From Moraxellaceae bacterium (GTDB lineage: Bacteria > Pseudomonadota > Gammaproteobacteria > Pseudomonadales > Moraxellaceae), in the NCBI GenBank assembly GCA_021156385.1, contig JAJNDL010000079.1:1-6194 (forward strand): 6,194 bases of DNA. The letters run 5' to 3'. Both the position numbers and the translations under genes were made by a program. Each line of letters opens with the position of its first letter. The first letter of the stretch is position 1. The notes beneath the pieces are model-generated. The model did no database searches and had not been told where the DNA came from. It saw only the letters and a program-made list of their open reading frames with translations. This document shows, piece after piece, positions 1 to 5,863 of this stretch.

Positions 1-1268
1 AGCTGGTGCTGCAGCTGCAGGCCGCTGCCCTGCTGCGCATAGCGCCGGATCGGCGCGATGAAGTCGCTGGAGACGGCCTGCGTGCCCTGGTGCAGCAGCT
101 GGTAGAAGGCGTGCTGCGCGTTCGGGCCGACGTCGCCCCAGAGCACCGGGCAGGTGGAGTAGTCCAGCGTCTCGCCGCTGCGGCTGACCGACTTGCCGTT
201 GCTCTCCATCTCGAGCTGGGTGAGATAGGCCGGGAAGAACTTCAGGCGGCCGTCGTAGGGCAGCACGGCATGCGCACGGATGTCGAGGAAGGTGGCGTTC
301 CACACGCCGATCAGGCCGAGCAGCACCGGCAGGTTGTCGGCCAGCGGCGCCGTGCGGAAGTGCTCGTCCATGAACTGCGCGCCGGCAAGGAAGTCGCGGA
401 AGCCGTCCATGCCGAGCATGAGCGCGATGGGCAGGCCGATGCCGGACCACAGGGAGAAGCGGCCGCCTACCCACTCCCAGAACTCGATCTGGTTGCAGGG
501 CGGGATGCCCCACTCCGTCATGCGGTCGGGACGCGCCGACACGCCGATGAAGTGGTGGCGCAGCATGAGGTCGGCATCGCCGGTCTCCGAGAGCATCCAC
601 TGCAGCGCGGTGCGGGCGTTGGAGAGCGTGTCGAGCGTGGTGAAGGATTTCGAGGAGACGATGAAGAGCGTGGTCTCGGGCTTGAGCTCGCCGAGCAGGT
701 CGGCGATCTGGGTGCCGTCGATGGAACTGGCGAAATGCAGGCGCAGGCCGCTGGCCGCCGCGGCCGTGAATTCGCCGAGCGCGTTGCAGGCCATGTAGGG
801 GCCGAGGTCGGAGCCGCCCACGCCGATGTTCACCACGTCGCTGATGGCCTTGCCGGAATAGCCGCGCCACTGCCGCGAATGGATGCGCGAGACGACGCTC
901 TCCATGCGCGCGAGGCTGGCATAGACGTCGGCCACGACATTGCGGCCCGCGACATGGATGTCTTCGTCACGCCGCGCACGCAACGCCGAGTGCAGCGCGG
1001 GACGGCCCTCGGTGTTGTTGACCGCCTCCCCCTGCATGAGGGCTCGTACTGCGGCTTCGAGGCCGCACTCGCGCGCCAGGGCCAGCAGCGCCTCGAGATC
1101 CTCTGCCACGATGCGCTGCTTGCTGAAATCCATGTGGAGCGGACCGGCGGTCCGCGCGAAGCGCGCAGCCCGGTCGGACTGCCAGCCGTCGCGCAGGTGG
1201 CGGGCGCGGGCCTGGTCAGCCAGCTGCTGCAGTCGCTGCCAGGCCGGCAGTGTGGAGCGTTGCGACAT
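1..1268 (-). CDS. pgi: Glucose-6-phosphate isomerase, C-terminus cut by window edge
   Basis: Cytosolic enzyme that interconverts glucose-6-phosphate and fructose-6-phosphate, linking central metabolism to nucleotide-sugar supply. I translated the minus strand by hand: 422 complete codons are visible from ATG at 1268-1266, and the frame is open to base 1. Family motifs appear in order: NNTEGRPALH near residues 100-110, GVGGSDLGP at 149-157, SSKSFTTLDT from 205, the signature GGRFSLWSG from 268, MESNGK with the catalytic base Glu355, and QHAFYQLLHQGT with His386. These two residue numbers equal those I recall for the E. coli enzyme. About 125 residues are missing, including the conserved C-terminal lysine. 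The start is unambiguous because the in-frame TGA of galU lies three codons upstream and this is the first ATG. The ribosome site is weak (GAG only), which fits translational coupling to galU. Confidence 0.97.
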   Translation of the reverse strand, partial: MSQRSTLPAWQRLQQLADQARARHLRDGWQSDRAARFARTAGPLHMDFSKQRIVAEDLEALLALARECGLEAAVRALMQGEAVNNTEGRPALHSALRARRDEDIHVAGRNVVADVYASLARMESVVSRIHSRQWRGYSGKAISDVVNIGVGGSDLGPYMACNALGEFTAAAASGLRLHFASSIDGTQIADLLGELKPETTLFIVSSKSFTTLDTLSNARTALQWMLSETGDADLMLRHHFIGVSARPDRMTEWGIPPCNQIEFWEWVGGRFSLWSGIGLPIALMLGMDGFRDFLAGAQFMDEHFRTAPLADNLPVLLGLIGVWNATFLDIRAHAVLPYDGRLKFFPAYLTQLEMESNGKSVSRSGETLDYSTCPVLWGDVGPNAQHAFYQLLHQGTQAVSSDFIAPIRRYAQQGSGLQLQHQ

Positions 1269-1277
1269 CGGGCGATC

Positions 1278-2132
1278 TCAGCGTAGTTGTTCTTGTATCC
1301 AGGGGCGCAGGGCCGCGGCCAGCGCCGGGTCCTTCATGGCCCAGGCGAAATTCGCCATCAGGTGGCCGAGCTTGCTGCCGCAATCGTAGCGCACGCCCGC
1401 GAAGCGGTGCGGACGGAACTCGCAGCGCCCGAGCAGCGCGGCGATGCCGTCGGTGAGCTGGATCTCGCCGCCGGCACCGGGCTTCACTTCCTGCAGCGCG
1501 GTGAAGACTTCGGCGGGCAACACGTAGCGCCCCACCACCGCCAGCGTGCTCGGCGCGACTTCGGGCTTCGGCTTCTCGACCATGCCGGTGATGCGCTCGC
1601 CCCGCAGCGAGACCACGCCGTAGCGGCCGGTCTGCTCGCGCGGCACCTCTTCCACGGCCAGCGAATAGGCGCCGGTCTCGCGGTGCAGCGCCACCATGTC
1701 GGCGAGGCAGCCGGCGCCGGGCGCGTCGATGAGGTCGTCGGGCAGCATCACCGCGAAGGGACGGTTGCCCACCACGGGCTGCGCGCAGAGCACGGCGTGG
1801 CCGAGGCCCAGCGCCTGCGGCTGGCGCACCACGGAGAAGCGCATGCCCGGCGGAAACACGGTGCGCACGTGCTGCAGCAGCTCGGTCTTGCCACGGCTCT
1901 CGAGCATGTGCTCGAGCTCCCAGGAATGGTCGAAGTGGTCCTCGATGGCGCGCTTGCTGGCACTGGTCACCAGCACCACGTCGCGAATGCCGGCGCGGTG
2001 CGCCTCCTCGACGGCGAGCTGGATCAGGGGAATGTCGACAATGGGCAGCATTTCCTTGGGCACGGCCTTGGTGACCGGCAGGAAACGGCTGCCCAGCCCG
2101 GCTACCGGAAAGACGACTACATCGATGGTCAC
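1278..2132 (-). CDS. galU: UTP--glucose-1-phosphate uridylyltransferase
   Basis: Makes UDP-glucose and pyrophosphate from UTP and glucose-1-phosphate in the cytosol; UDP-glucose feeds LPS, capsule and other glycans. The 284-residue protein is close to the usual bacterial GalU length (about 280-300). Visible motifs are the nucleotidyltransferase signature AGLGSRFLP with [10 protein letters not shown] at residues 11-30, [11 protein letters not shown] at 104-114, LPDD at 130-133 (metal/nucleotide region), VEKP at 185-188, GEIQLTDGI at 222-230 and YDCGSKLG at 249-256. The start is GTG at 2132-2130, chosen because an AGGAG ribosome site lies 7 nt upstream and the hydrophobic first strand [10 protein letters not shown] begins right after it. 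pgi follows 9 nt downstream, so the two are almost certainly co-transcribed. The family assignment is secure; no key residue appears to be missing. Confidence 0.96.
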   Translation of the reverse strand: MTIDVVVFPVAGLGSRFLPVTKAVPKEMLPIVDIPLIQLAVEEAHRAGIRDVVLVTSASKRAIEDHFDHSWELEHMLESRGKTELLQHVRTVFPPGMRFSVVRQPQALGLGHAVLCAQPVVGNRPFAVMLPDDLIDAPGAGCLADMVALHRETGAYSLAVEEVPREQTGRYGVVSLRGERITGMVEKPKPEVAPSTLAVVGRYVLPAEVFTALQEVKPGAGGEIQLTDGIAALLGRCEFRPHRFAGVRYDCGSKLGHLMANFAWAMKDPALAAALRPWIQEQLR

Positions 2133-2139
2133 GGGAGGG

Positions 2140-2144
2140 CTCCT
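2140..2144 (-). promoter_or_regulatory. Ribosome binding site fixing the galU GTG start
   Basis: The minus strand reads AGGAG here, with 7 nt between it and the GTG at 2132. No ATG gives a comparable arrangement and still keeps the N-terminal nucleotide-binding motif, so this site decides the start. Confidence 0.7.
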
Positions 2145-2160
2145 GAAGGCTGAGGCGCGT

Positions 2161-2166
2161 ATTGTA
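2161..2166 (-). promoter_or_regulatory. Possible -10 element upstream of galU
   Basis: The minus strand reads TACAAT, five of six matches to the sigma-70 -10 consensus. It is about 28 nt upstream of the galU GTG, which would give a short leader carrying the AGGAG site. No good -35 hexamer is seen 16-18 nt further upstream, where the sequence is GC-rich and part of an inverted repeat. It could be a weak or activator-dependent internal promoter for galU-pgi, or chance. Confidence 0.25.
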
Positions 2167-2175
2167 GCCGCAGAC

Positions 2176-2200
2176 GGGCCGGCACAGGCAGCGCCGGCCC
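2176..2200. repeat. GC-rich inverted repeat in the dehydrogenase-galU spacer
   Basis: Perfect 8-bp arms (GGGCCGGC at 2176-2183 and GCCGGCCC at 2193-2200) flank a 9-nt loop. In minus-strand RNA it lies about 30 nt past the dehydrogenase stop codon. Neither side is followed by a T tract, so it is not a canonical intrinsic terminator. It may act as an RNA 3'-end stabiliser or pause site between the two genes. Confidence 0.45.
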
Positions 2201-2218
2201 TTCAGGAAAGGCGCCGGG

Positions 2219-2230
2219 GCCCTGCAGGGC
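2219..2230. repeat. 12-bp perfect palindrome at the dehydrogenase stop codon
   Basis: GCCCTGCAGGGC is a perfect 12-bp palindrome whose last base is the first plus-strand base of the stop triplet. It lies close to the 2176-2200 inverted repeat, so the message just past the stop codon is unusually prone to folding. No function can be assigned from the sequence alone. Confidence 0.35.
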
Positions 2231-3525
2231 TAGAGGCGCCAGACGTGGAAGCCGTGGCGTTCCAGGGCAGCGCGGTTGAAGGCGGACTTCACGTCGATGA
2301 AGGGCGCACCGGGGCCGCATTTGCGCTGCAGCGCGGCCAGGTCCACGGCCTTGACCTCGGCATGCGCCACGGCCGCGACCACGGCATCGAGGTCCTGCAC
2401 CGCGGCCAGGTCGACAAGGTGCACCCCGTACTCGTGCTCCGCCTCCGGCGCATCCGCCACCGGGTCCCAGATCAGGACCTCGAGACCGTAGTCCTCGAGC
2501 TCGTGCACGATGTCGATGACCTTGCTATTGCGGATGTCGGCGCAGTTCTCCTTGAAGGTCAGGCCCATCACCAGCACGCGCGCGCCGGCCTTCATGCGGC
2601 CGTGGCGCACCATCTGCTTGATGGCCTGGCTGGCGATGTAGGAGCCCATGCGGTCGTTGACGCGGCGCGCCGCGTGGATGATGGCCGGGTTGTAGCCCAG
2701 CGTGGTGACCTTGTGCGTCAGGTAATAGGGATCGACGCCGATGCAGTGGCCGCCGACGAGGCCGGGCCGGAACGGCAGGAAGTTCCACTTGGTGCCGGCG
2801 GCTTCCAGCACTTCCATGGTGTCGATGCCCATCATGTTGAAGATGATGGCGAGCTCGTTGATGAGCGCGATGTTGACGTCGCGCTGCGTGTTCTCGATGA
2901 CCTTGGCGGCTTCCGCGACGCGGATGCTGGAGGCACGGTACACGCCGGCTTCGACCACCAGCTCGTAGAGCGCGGCGACCTGCTCCAGCGTGCCGGCATC
3001 TTCGCCGGAGACGATCTTGATGATGGTCTCCAGGCGGTGCGCCTTGTCGCCCGGATTGATGCGTTCCGGCGAATAGCCGAGGCGGAAGCCTTCGCCGCGA
3101 CGGTGGCCGGAAAGCTTTTCCAGGATGGGCGCACAGACTTCGTCCGTCACACCGGGATACACCGTGGATTCGTAGATCACGATGGCGCCCGCCTTCAGGT
3201 TGGGCGCGATGGTTTCGGTGGCACGGATGACGGGCGTGAGGTCGGGCTGCTTGGCGTTGTCGATGGGCGTCGGCACCGCGACGATGATGAAGTCGGCCTC
3301 GGCCAGCAGGCGGCTGTCACTGGTGAAGCGCAGGCGCGTCGCCTGCGTGAAGGCAGCCGCCTCCATTTCCCCGGTGGGGTCGCGCCCCTCGCGGTAGGCC
3401 GCGAGCTTGGCCGTGCTGATGTCGAAGCCGATGGTGTCCATCTTGCGGCCGAAGGCCAGGGCCAGCGGCAGGCCCACATAGCCCAGGCCGACGACGGCAA
3501 CCGTTTTCTCAGCAATCGCAGACAT
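2230..3525 (-). CDS. tviB: UDP-N-acetylhexosamine 6-dehydrogenase, TviB/WbpO type
   Basis: NAD-dependent enzyme that oxidises C6 of a UDP-N-acetylhexosamine (UDP-GlcNAc or UDP-GalNAc) to the uronic acid, a precursor for capsule or O-antigen. It has 431 residues, close to the 425 of TviB. The N-terminal Rossmann loop GLGYVGLP is at 13-20, and VPTPID is at 84-89. YESTVYPG follows at 118-125 and YSPERINPGD at 151-160. AAKVIENTQRD at 206-216 carries the conserved Lys208. PFRPGLVGGHCIGVDPYYLT at 251-270 contains the catalytic Cys261. The C-terminal NAD/UDP-binding part begins at GLTFKENCADIRNS (321-334). The text around Cys261 and AAKVIEN is nearly identical to TviB as I remember it, and less like UDP-glucose dehydrogenases. 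ATG at 3525 has AAGGGG 6 nt upstream. The gene lies 24 nt after cysC. Which HexNAc is the substrate cannot be told from sequence. Confidence 0.93.
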   Translation of the reverse strand: MSAIAEKTVAVVGLGYVGLPLALAFGRKMDTIGFDISTAKLAAYREGRDPTGEMEAAAFTQATRLRFTSDSRLLAEADFIIVAVPTPIDNAKQPDLTPVIRATETIAPNLKAGAIVIYESTVYPGVTDEVCAPILEKLSGHRRGEGFRLGYSPERINPGDKAHRLETIIKIVSGEDAGTLEQVAALYELVVEAGVYRASSIRVAEAAKVIENTQRDVNIALINELAIIFNMMGIDTMEVLEAAGTKWNFLPFRPGLVGGHCIGVDPYYLTHKVTTLGYNPAIIHAARRVNDRMGSYIASQAIKQMVRHGRMKAGARVLVMGLTFKENCADIRNSKVIDIVHELEDYGLEVLIWDPVADAPEAEHEYGVHLVDLAAVQDLDAVVAAVAHAEVKAVDLAALQRKCGPGAPFIDVKSAFNRAALERHGFHVWRL

Positions 3526-3531
3526 GCGTTT

Positions 3532-3537
3532 CCCCTT
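3532..3537 (-). promoter_or_regulatory. Ribosome binding site of the dehydrogenase gene
   Basis: The minus strand reads AAGGGG, 6 nt before the ATG at 3525. It sits in the 24-nt gap after the cysC stop. There is no room for a full promoter within this gap, so the dehydrogenase is probably expressed from the same transcript as cysC. Confidence 0.55.
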
Positions 3538-3549
3538 GCAGTGCCGCGC

Positions 3550-4152
3550 TCAGGCGATGATCCCGCGCGCGCGGCAATAGCCGACCAGAGTCTCTACGGA
3601 CTCCTCTATGGTTTGCCGGGACGTATCGATGACCACCTCCGGACGCTCCGGCGGCTCGTAGGGCGAGGAGATGCCCGTGAAGTCGCGGATCTCGCCGGCG
3701 CGGGCCTTGCGATAAAGCCCCTTCACGTCGCGCTGCTCGCACTCCTCCAGCGGACACTGGATGTAGACCTCGATGAAGTCTCCTTCCGGCATGGACTCGC
3801 GCACCATGTCGCGATCCTTGCGGAACGGCGAGATGAAGGCGGTGATGGCGATCACGCCGGCGGCGTTGGCGAGCTTGGCCAGCTCGCCGATGCGGCGGAT
3901 GTTCTCGGTGCGGTCGGCCTCGGAGAAGCCGAGATCCTTGCAAAGGCCATGGCGGACATTGTCGCCGTCGAACACGAAGGTATTGCAACCCAGCTCGAAC
4001 AGGCGCTCTTCCAGGGCATGCGAGATCGTCGACTTGCCGGCGCCGGACAGCCCGGTGAACCAGAGCGTGGCCGCGCGGTGGCCGTTGCGCTGCTCGCGCA
4101 TGGCGCGGGTCACCACGGGCTTGTGCCAGACGATGTTGGAGCGACTCACCAC
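3550..4152 (-). CDS. cysC: Adenylylsulfate (APS) kinase
   Basis: Phosphorylates APS with ATP to give PAPS, the sulfate donor for sulfotransferases and a substrate of PAPS reductase. The 200-residue stand-alone protein matches the usual CysC length. Seen in order: the N-terminal [10 protein letters not shown] typical of CysC, Walker A GLSGAGKS at 34-41, [17 protein letters not shown] at 61-77 (APS-binding region), ENIRRIGE at 83-90, FISPFR at 106-111 with the conserved Ser108, and the lid region [18 protein letters not shown] at 144-161. An in-frame TGA shortly upstream leaves only two starts, tandem GTG codons at 4152 and 4149. GAGG lies 2 nt before the first and 5 nt before the second, so the second is somewhat likelier (199 residues). 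Unlike the common cysD-cysN-cysC order, a flippase gene lies between cysN and this gene, and a nucleotide-sugar dehydrogenase follows 24 nt downstream. Confidence 0.96.
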   Translation of the reverse strand: MVSRSNIVWHKPVVTRAMREQRNGHRAATLWFTGLSGAGKSTISHALEERLFELGCNTFVFDGDNVRHGLCKDLGFSEADRTENIRRIGELAKLANAAGVIAITAFISPFRKDRDMVRESMPEGDFIEVYIQCPLEECEQRDVKGLYRKARAGEIRDFTGISSPYEPPERPEVVIDTSRQTIEESVETLVGYCRARGIIA

Positions 4153-4429
4153 GACCTCGTTTGTATTTCTTGTTCAGGCTCCGGAAAGCGCCCTGCAGGC
4201 GGATTCCGGACAGCAGGAGAGAAGGAAATGATCCGGCAGGATGCTAGCACCCTGCCGGTGGAGCGACTAGGTTGCGGCACGGCGGACGCTGCAGCTCGGC
4301 GCGGGAAACGGCGGAATATCGGAGAACCGGCGCTGCGGGCCGGCGTCCTGTCCGCAGGAGGCGTTCCGTGCCGGACGACCTCCACTGCTTCCGGACATCG
4401 GCCTGCGCGCTCGTTGCCGCCGGCATGCT
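4153..4429. other. 277-nt gap between flippase and cysC, no convincing gene
   Basis: Short open frames cross this stretch, but they are arginine/proline-rich GC-frame artefacts without recognisable motifs or ribosome sites. The half next to the flippase (4260-4429) shows only short, weak inverted repeats. The half next to cysC holds the strong stem-loop at 4233-4258, then a pyrimidine-rich stretch on the minus strand and an A-rich segment just before the cysC start. This is the largest non-coding interval in the window and the natural place for control of cysC and the genes after it. Confidence 0.6.
4233..4258 (-). terminator. Stem-loop between flippase and cysC; weak terminator or attenuator candidate
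   Basis: Perfect 8-bp arms CCGGCAGG and CCTGCCGG enclose a 10-nt core, GTGCTAGCAT on the minus strand, which can extend the stem by a G-T wobble, a T-A pair and the self-complementary GCTAGC. In minus-strand RNA it is followed by ATCATTTCCTTCTCTCC, pyrimidine-rich but not a clean U tract, so intrinsic termination would be inefficient. It lies about 170 nt after the flippase stop and about 80 nt before cysC. The core also reads TGCTAGCAT, which resembles an extended -10 (TGn plus a hexamer with four of six matches) without a recognisable -35. Terminator, attenuator or operator are all possible. Confidence 0.4.
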
Positions 4430-5800
4430 TCAGTGCCGGCCCCGGCCCGCACGCAATCTCGCGACCAGTCGCCGCGGCAGGAAAGCGGTATCCATGCAGG
4501 TCCAGATGCCGATCCGGGACTTCACGGCCAGCATCATCGCGATGTTCTGCAGCGCCGTCCCGATGGCGATCGCCACCGCGACGCCGGCCGCCCCCGACAC
4601 CGGCGCCAGCATGGCAGCCGCCAGCAGGGTGGAGCAGCCGCACACGAACATGATCGACAGCATCATCTTCTGGTGGCCGGTCATCAGCAGGGTCATGCCG
4701 CAGGAACCCGTCCAGACATTCACCATCTGGCCGAGACTCAATACCACCAGCAGCAGCACGCCCCCGGCGTAGGCATCGCCGTAGACCAGGCCGAGCAGCC
4801 TGTCGCCACCGAGTGCGAACACGGCCAGCAGGATGATCGAAGGCACTCCCGCCAGTGTCGCACTCCGGCGCAACAGGCTCTCCAGCTCCAGCCGCCGTCC
4901 CTGCGCGTGCAATTCGGCGATCACGGGCGCGATCACCTGGTTGACGGCCACCAGCGTCATCGTCACCAGCGCCACCAGGCGCGTGACGGCGCCATAGACC
5001 GCCACCTCCTCTCCTTGACGGAACATGCCGAGAAAGATCACGTCCAGTTGCGACAGCGCGAAGGACAGCACGTTCACGCCCCACACGGGCAGCGTCACTG
5101 CAGCCACCCGGGCCAGGGGCTCACGGCCGGCAGCACACCCGCCCTGCAGCAGGCCGAAGCGCAGGACTGCCGCGATAACGACCCCTGACAAACTCGCCAG
5201 CACGGCCACCAGCCCCAGGTTCAGCACGTCGTCGAGATCGAGACTCCAGGCACCGAACCAGGCGGCCAGCAGGAAGAGATAGAACAGCAGGGCACTCAGC
5301 ACGGCACCGAAGATCGTGGCGAGGCGGATGTCGTGCAGCCCCCGGAAACTTTCGGCCAGCAGGCCGCCGATGGCCATCGCCGTCATCCAGACCGCGATCG
5401 TGCCGCGATGCGCGAGCACGGCATCGAAGCCCGCCACCCGGCCGGCGAGGAAATGCGTCGCGACGAAGAAGAGGACCACGGTCAGCGCGCAGGCCAGGAG
5501 CGCCATGCCGAGGATGGAGCGCAGCAGGCTCGCGAGTGCCTGCGGCTCATGGCCGCGGGCCGTTCCGGCGATCAGGCGGACCGTCGTGAGGGGCAGGCCG
5601 AACTGGGCCACCGCCACCAGGAAGACGACCAGGTTGGCAATGAAGAAATAGGCGCCGACATCGCCGGCCGGCAGCATCCGGGCCAGCAGGGCACTGATCA
5701 GAAAGGCCAGCAGCGTGGCCGAGAGCTTGCCCAGCAGCGCCCACGCGCCCCCGCTCTTCAAGCGGGCCATGACCGATTGCTGGCCGACCGTGGGCGCCAT
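4430..5800 (-). CDS. Polysaccharide/oligosaccharide flippase, Wzx-like (MOP superfamily)
   Basis: Predicted inner-membrane protein that moves undecaprenyl-linked glycan repeat units from cytoplasm to periplasm, as Wzx/RfbX proteins do. The 456 residues contain about 12-14 hydrophobic segments, for example near 18-40, 48-68, 92-117, 160-183, 192-213, 270-295, 315-337, 345-366 and 403-425. The opening GGAWALLGKLSATLLAFLIS and the mid-protein ALSQLDVIFLGMF are typical of the polysaccharide transporter family. Wzx proteins diverge widely, so the cargo cannot be read from the sequence; a MATE-like or lipid II flippase is less likely. ATG at 5800 is chosen because AGGAGGA lies 9 nt upstream; a second Met at residue 11 lacks this support. 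The C-terminus is short and basic, which fits a cytoplasmic tail. It lies 63 nt after cysN and probably shares its transcript. Confidence 0.85.
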   Translation of the reverse strand: MAPTVGQQSVMARLKSGGAWALLGKLSATLLAFLISALLARMLPAGDVGAYFFIANLVVFLVAVAQFGLPLTTVRLIAGTARGHEPQALASLLRSILGMALLACALTVVLFFVATHFLAGRVAGFDAVLAHRGTIAVWMTAMAIGGLLAESFRGLHDIRLATIFGAVLSALLFYLFLLAAWFGAWSLDLDDVLNLGLVAVLASLSGVVIAAVLRFGLLQGGCAAGREPLARVAAVTLPVWGVNVLSFALSQLDVIFLGMFRQGEEVAVYGAVTRLVALVTMTLVAVNQVIAPVIAELHAQGRRLELESLLRRSATLAGVPSIILLAVFALGGDRLLGLVYGDAYAGGVLLLVVLSLGQMVNVWTGSCGMTLLMTGHQKMMLSIMFVCGCSTLLAAAMLAPVSGAAGVAVAIAIGTALQNIAMMLAVKSRIGIWTCMDTAFLPRRLVARLRAGRGRH

Positions 5801-5809
5801 GGCGCGCTC

Positions 5810-5816
5810 TCCTCCT
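5810..5816 (-). promoter_or_regulatory. Strong ribosome binding site of the flippase gene
   Basis: The minus strand reads AGGAGGA, 9 nt before the ATG at 5800. It is the best Shine-Dalgarno match in the window and fixes the flippase start at residue 1 rather than the internal Met11. Confidence 0.75.
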
Positions 5817-5831
5817 GCCCTGCCCGCCTCA

Positions 5832-5847
5832 GCAGCCCTAGGGCTGC
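5832..5847. repeat. 16-bp perfect palindrome between cysN and the flippase gene
   Basis: GCAGCCCTAGGGCTGC is perfectly self-complementary over 16 bp and lies 16 nt past the cysN stop. As RNA it would form a 6-bp stem with a CUAG tetraloop. No T tract follows on the minus strand, so it is not a canonical terminator. A dimeric-protein operator or an mRNA processing or stabilising hairpin is possible. Confidence 0.45.
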
Positions 5848-5863
5848 CGGGCGGTGTGGCAGC

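Noticed and set aside
6..1286. A 426-codon plus-strand open frame opposite pgi
   Set aside because: The minus strand encodes an unmistakable Pgi with correctly spaced catalytic residues; the plus-strand product is compositionally biased and unrecognisable.
2176..2200. Rho-independent terminator after the dehydrogenase gene
   Set aside because: The stem is good, but no T-rich run follows on either strand, so it is kept only as an inverted repeat.
4160..4165. TACAAA as a -10 promoter box for cysC
   Set aside because: It would place the transcript start at or within the ribosome site and start codon, and no acceptable -35 is seen at the right spacing.
4192..4199. CCTGCAGG recurring upstream of cysC and at 2221-2228
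   Set aside because: It is an 8-bp palindrome easily produced by chance in GC-rich DNA; two occurrences with different surroundings do not make a repeat family.
1696..4653. A 985-codon plus-strand open frame spanning galU, the dehydrogenase and cysC
   Set aside because: It runs antisense to three clearly recognisable enzymes, has a low-complexity composition rich in His, Asp, Arg, Gly and Ala, and shows no family motif. Long antisense frames are expected opposite GC-rich genes with strong third-position bias.
4146..5084. A 312-codon minus-strand frame overlapping the flippase C-terminus and the gap before cysC
   Set aside because: It is out of frame with the flippase, is rich in Arg, Gly, Ala and Pro with no motif, and starts inside the flippase. 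I considered a frameshifted flippase tail, but the flippase already ends at a normal position with a basic tail.
4433..5188. A plus-strand His/Gln-rich frame opposite the flippase
   Set aside because: The His, Gln and Arg richness is what results from reading hydrophobic GC-rich codons antisense; there is no supporting ribosome site or family resemblance.
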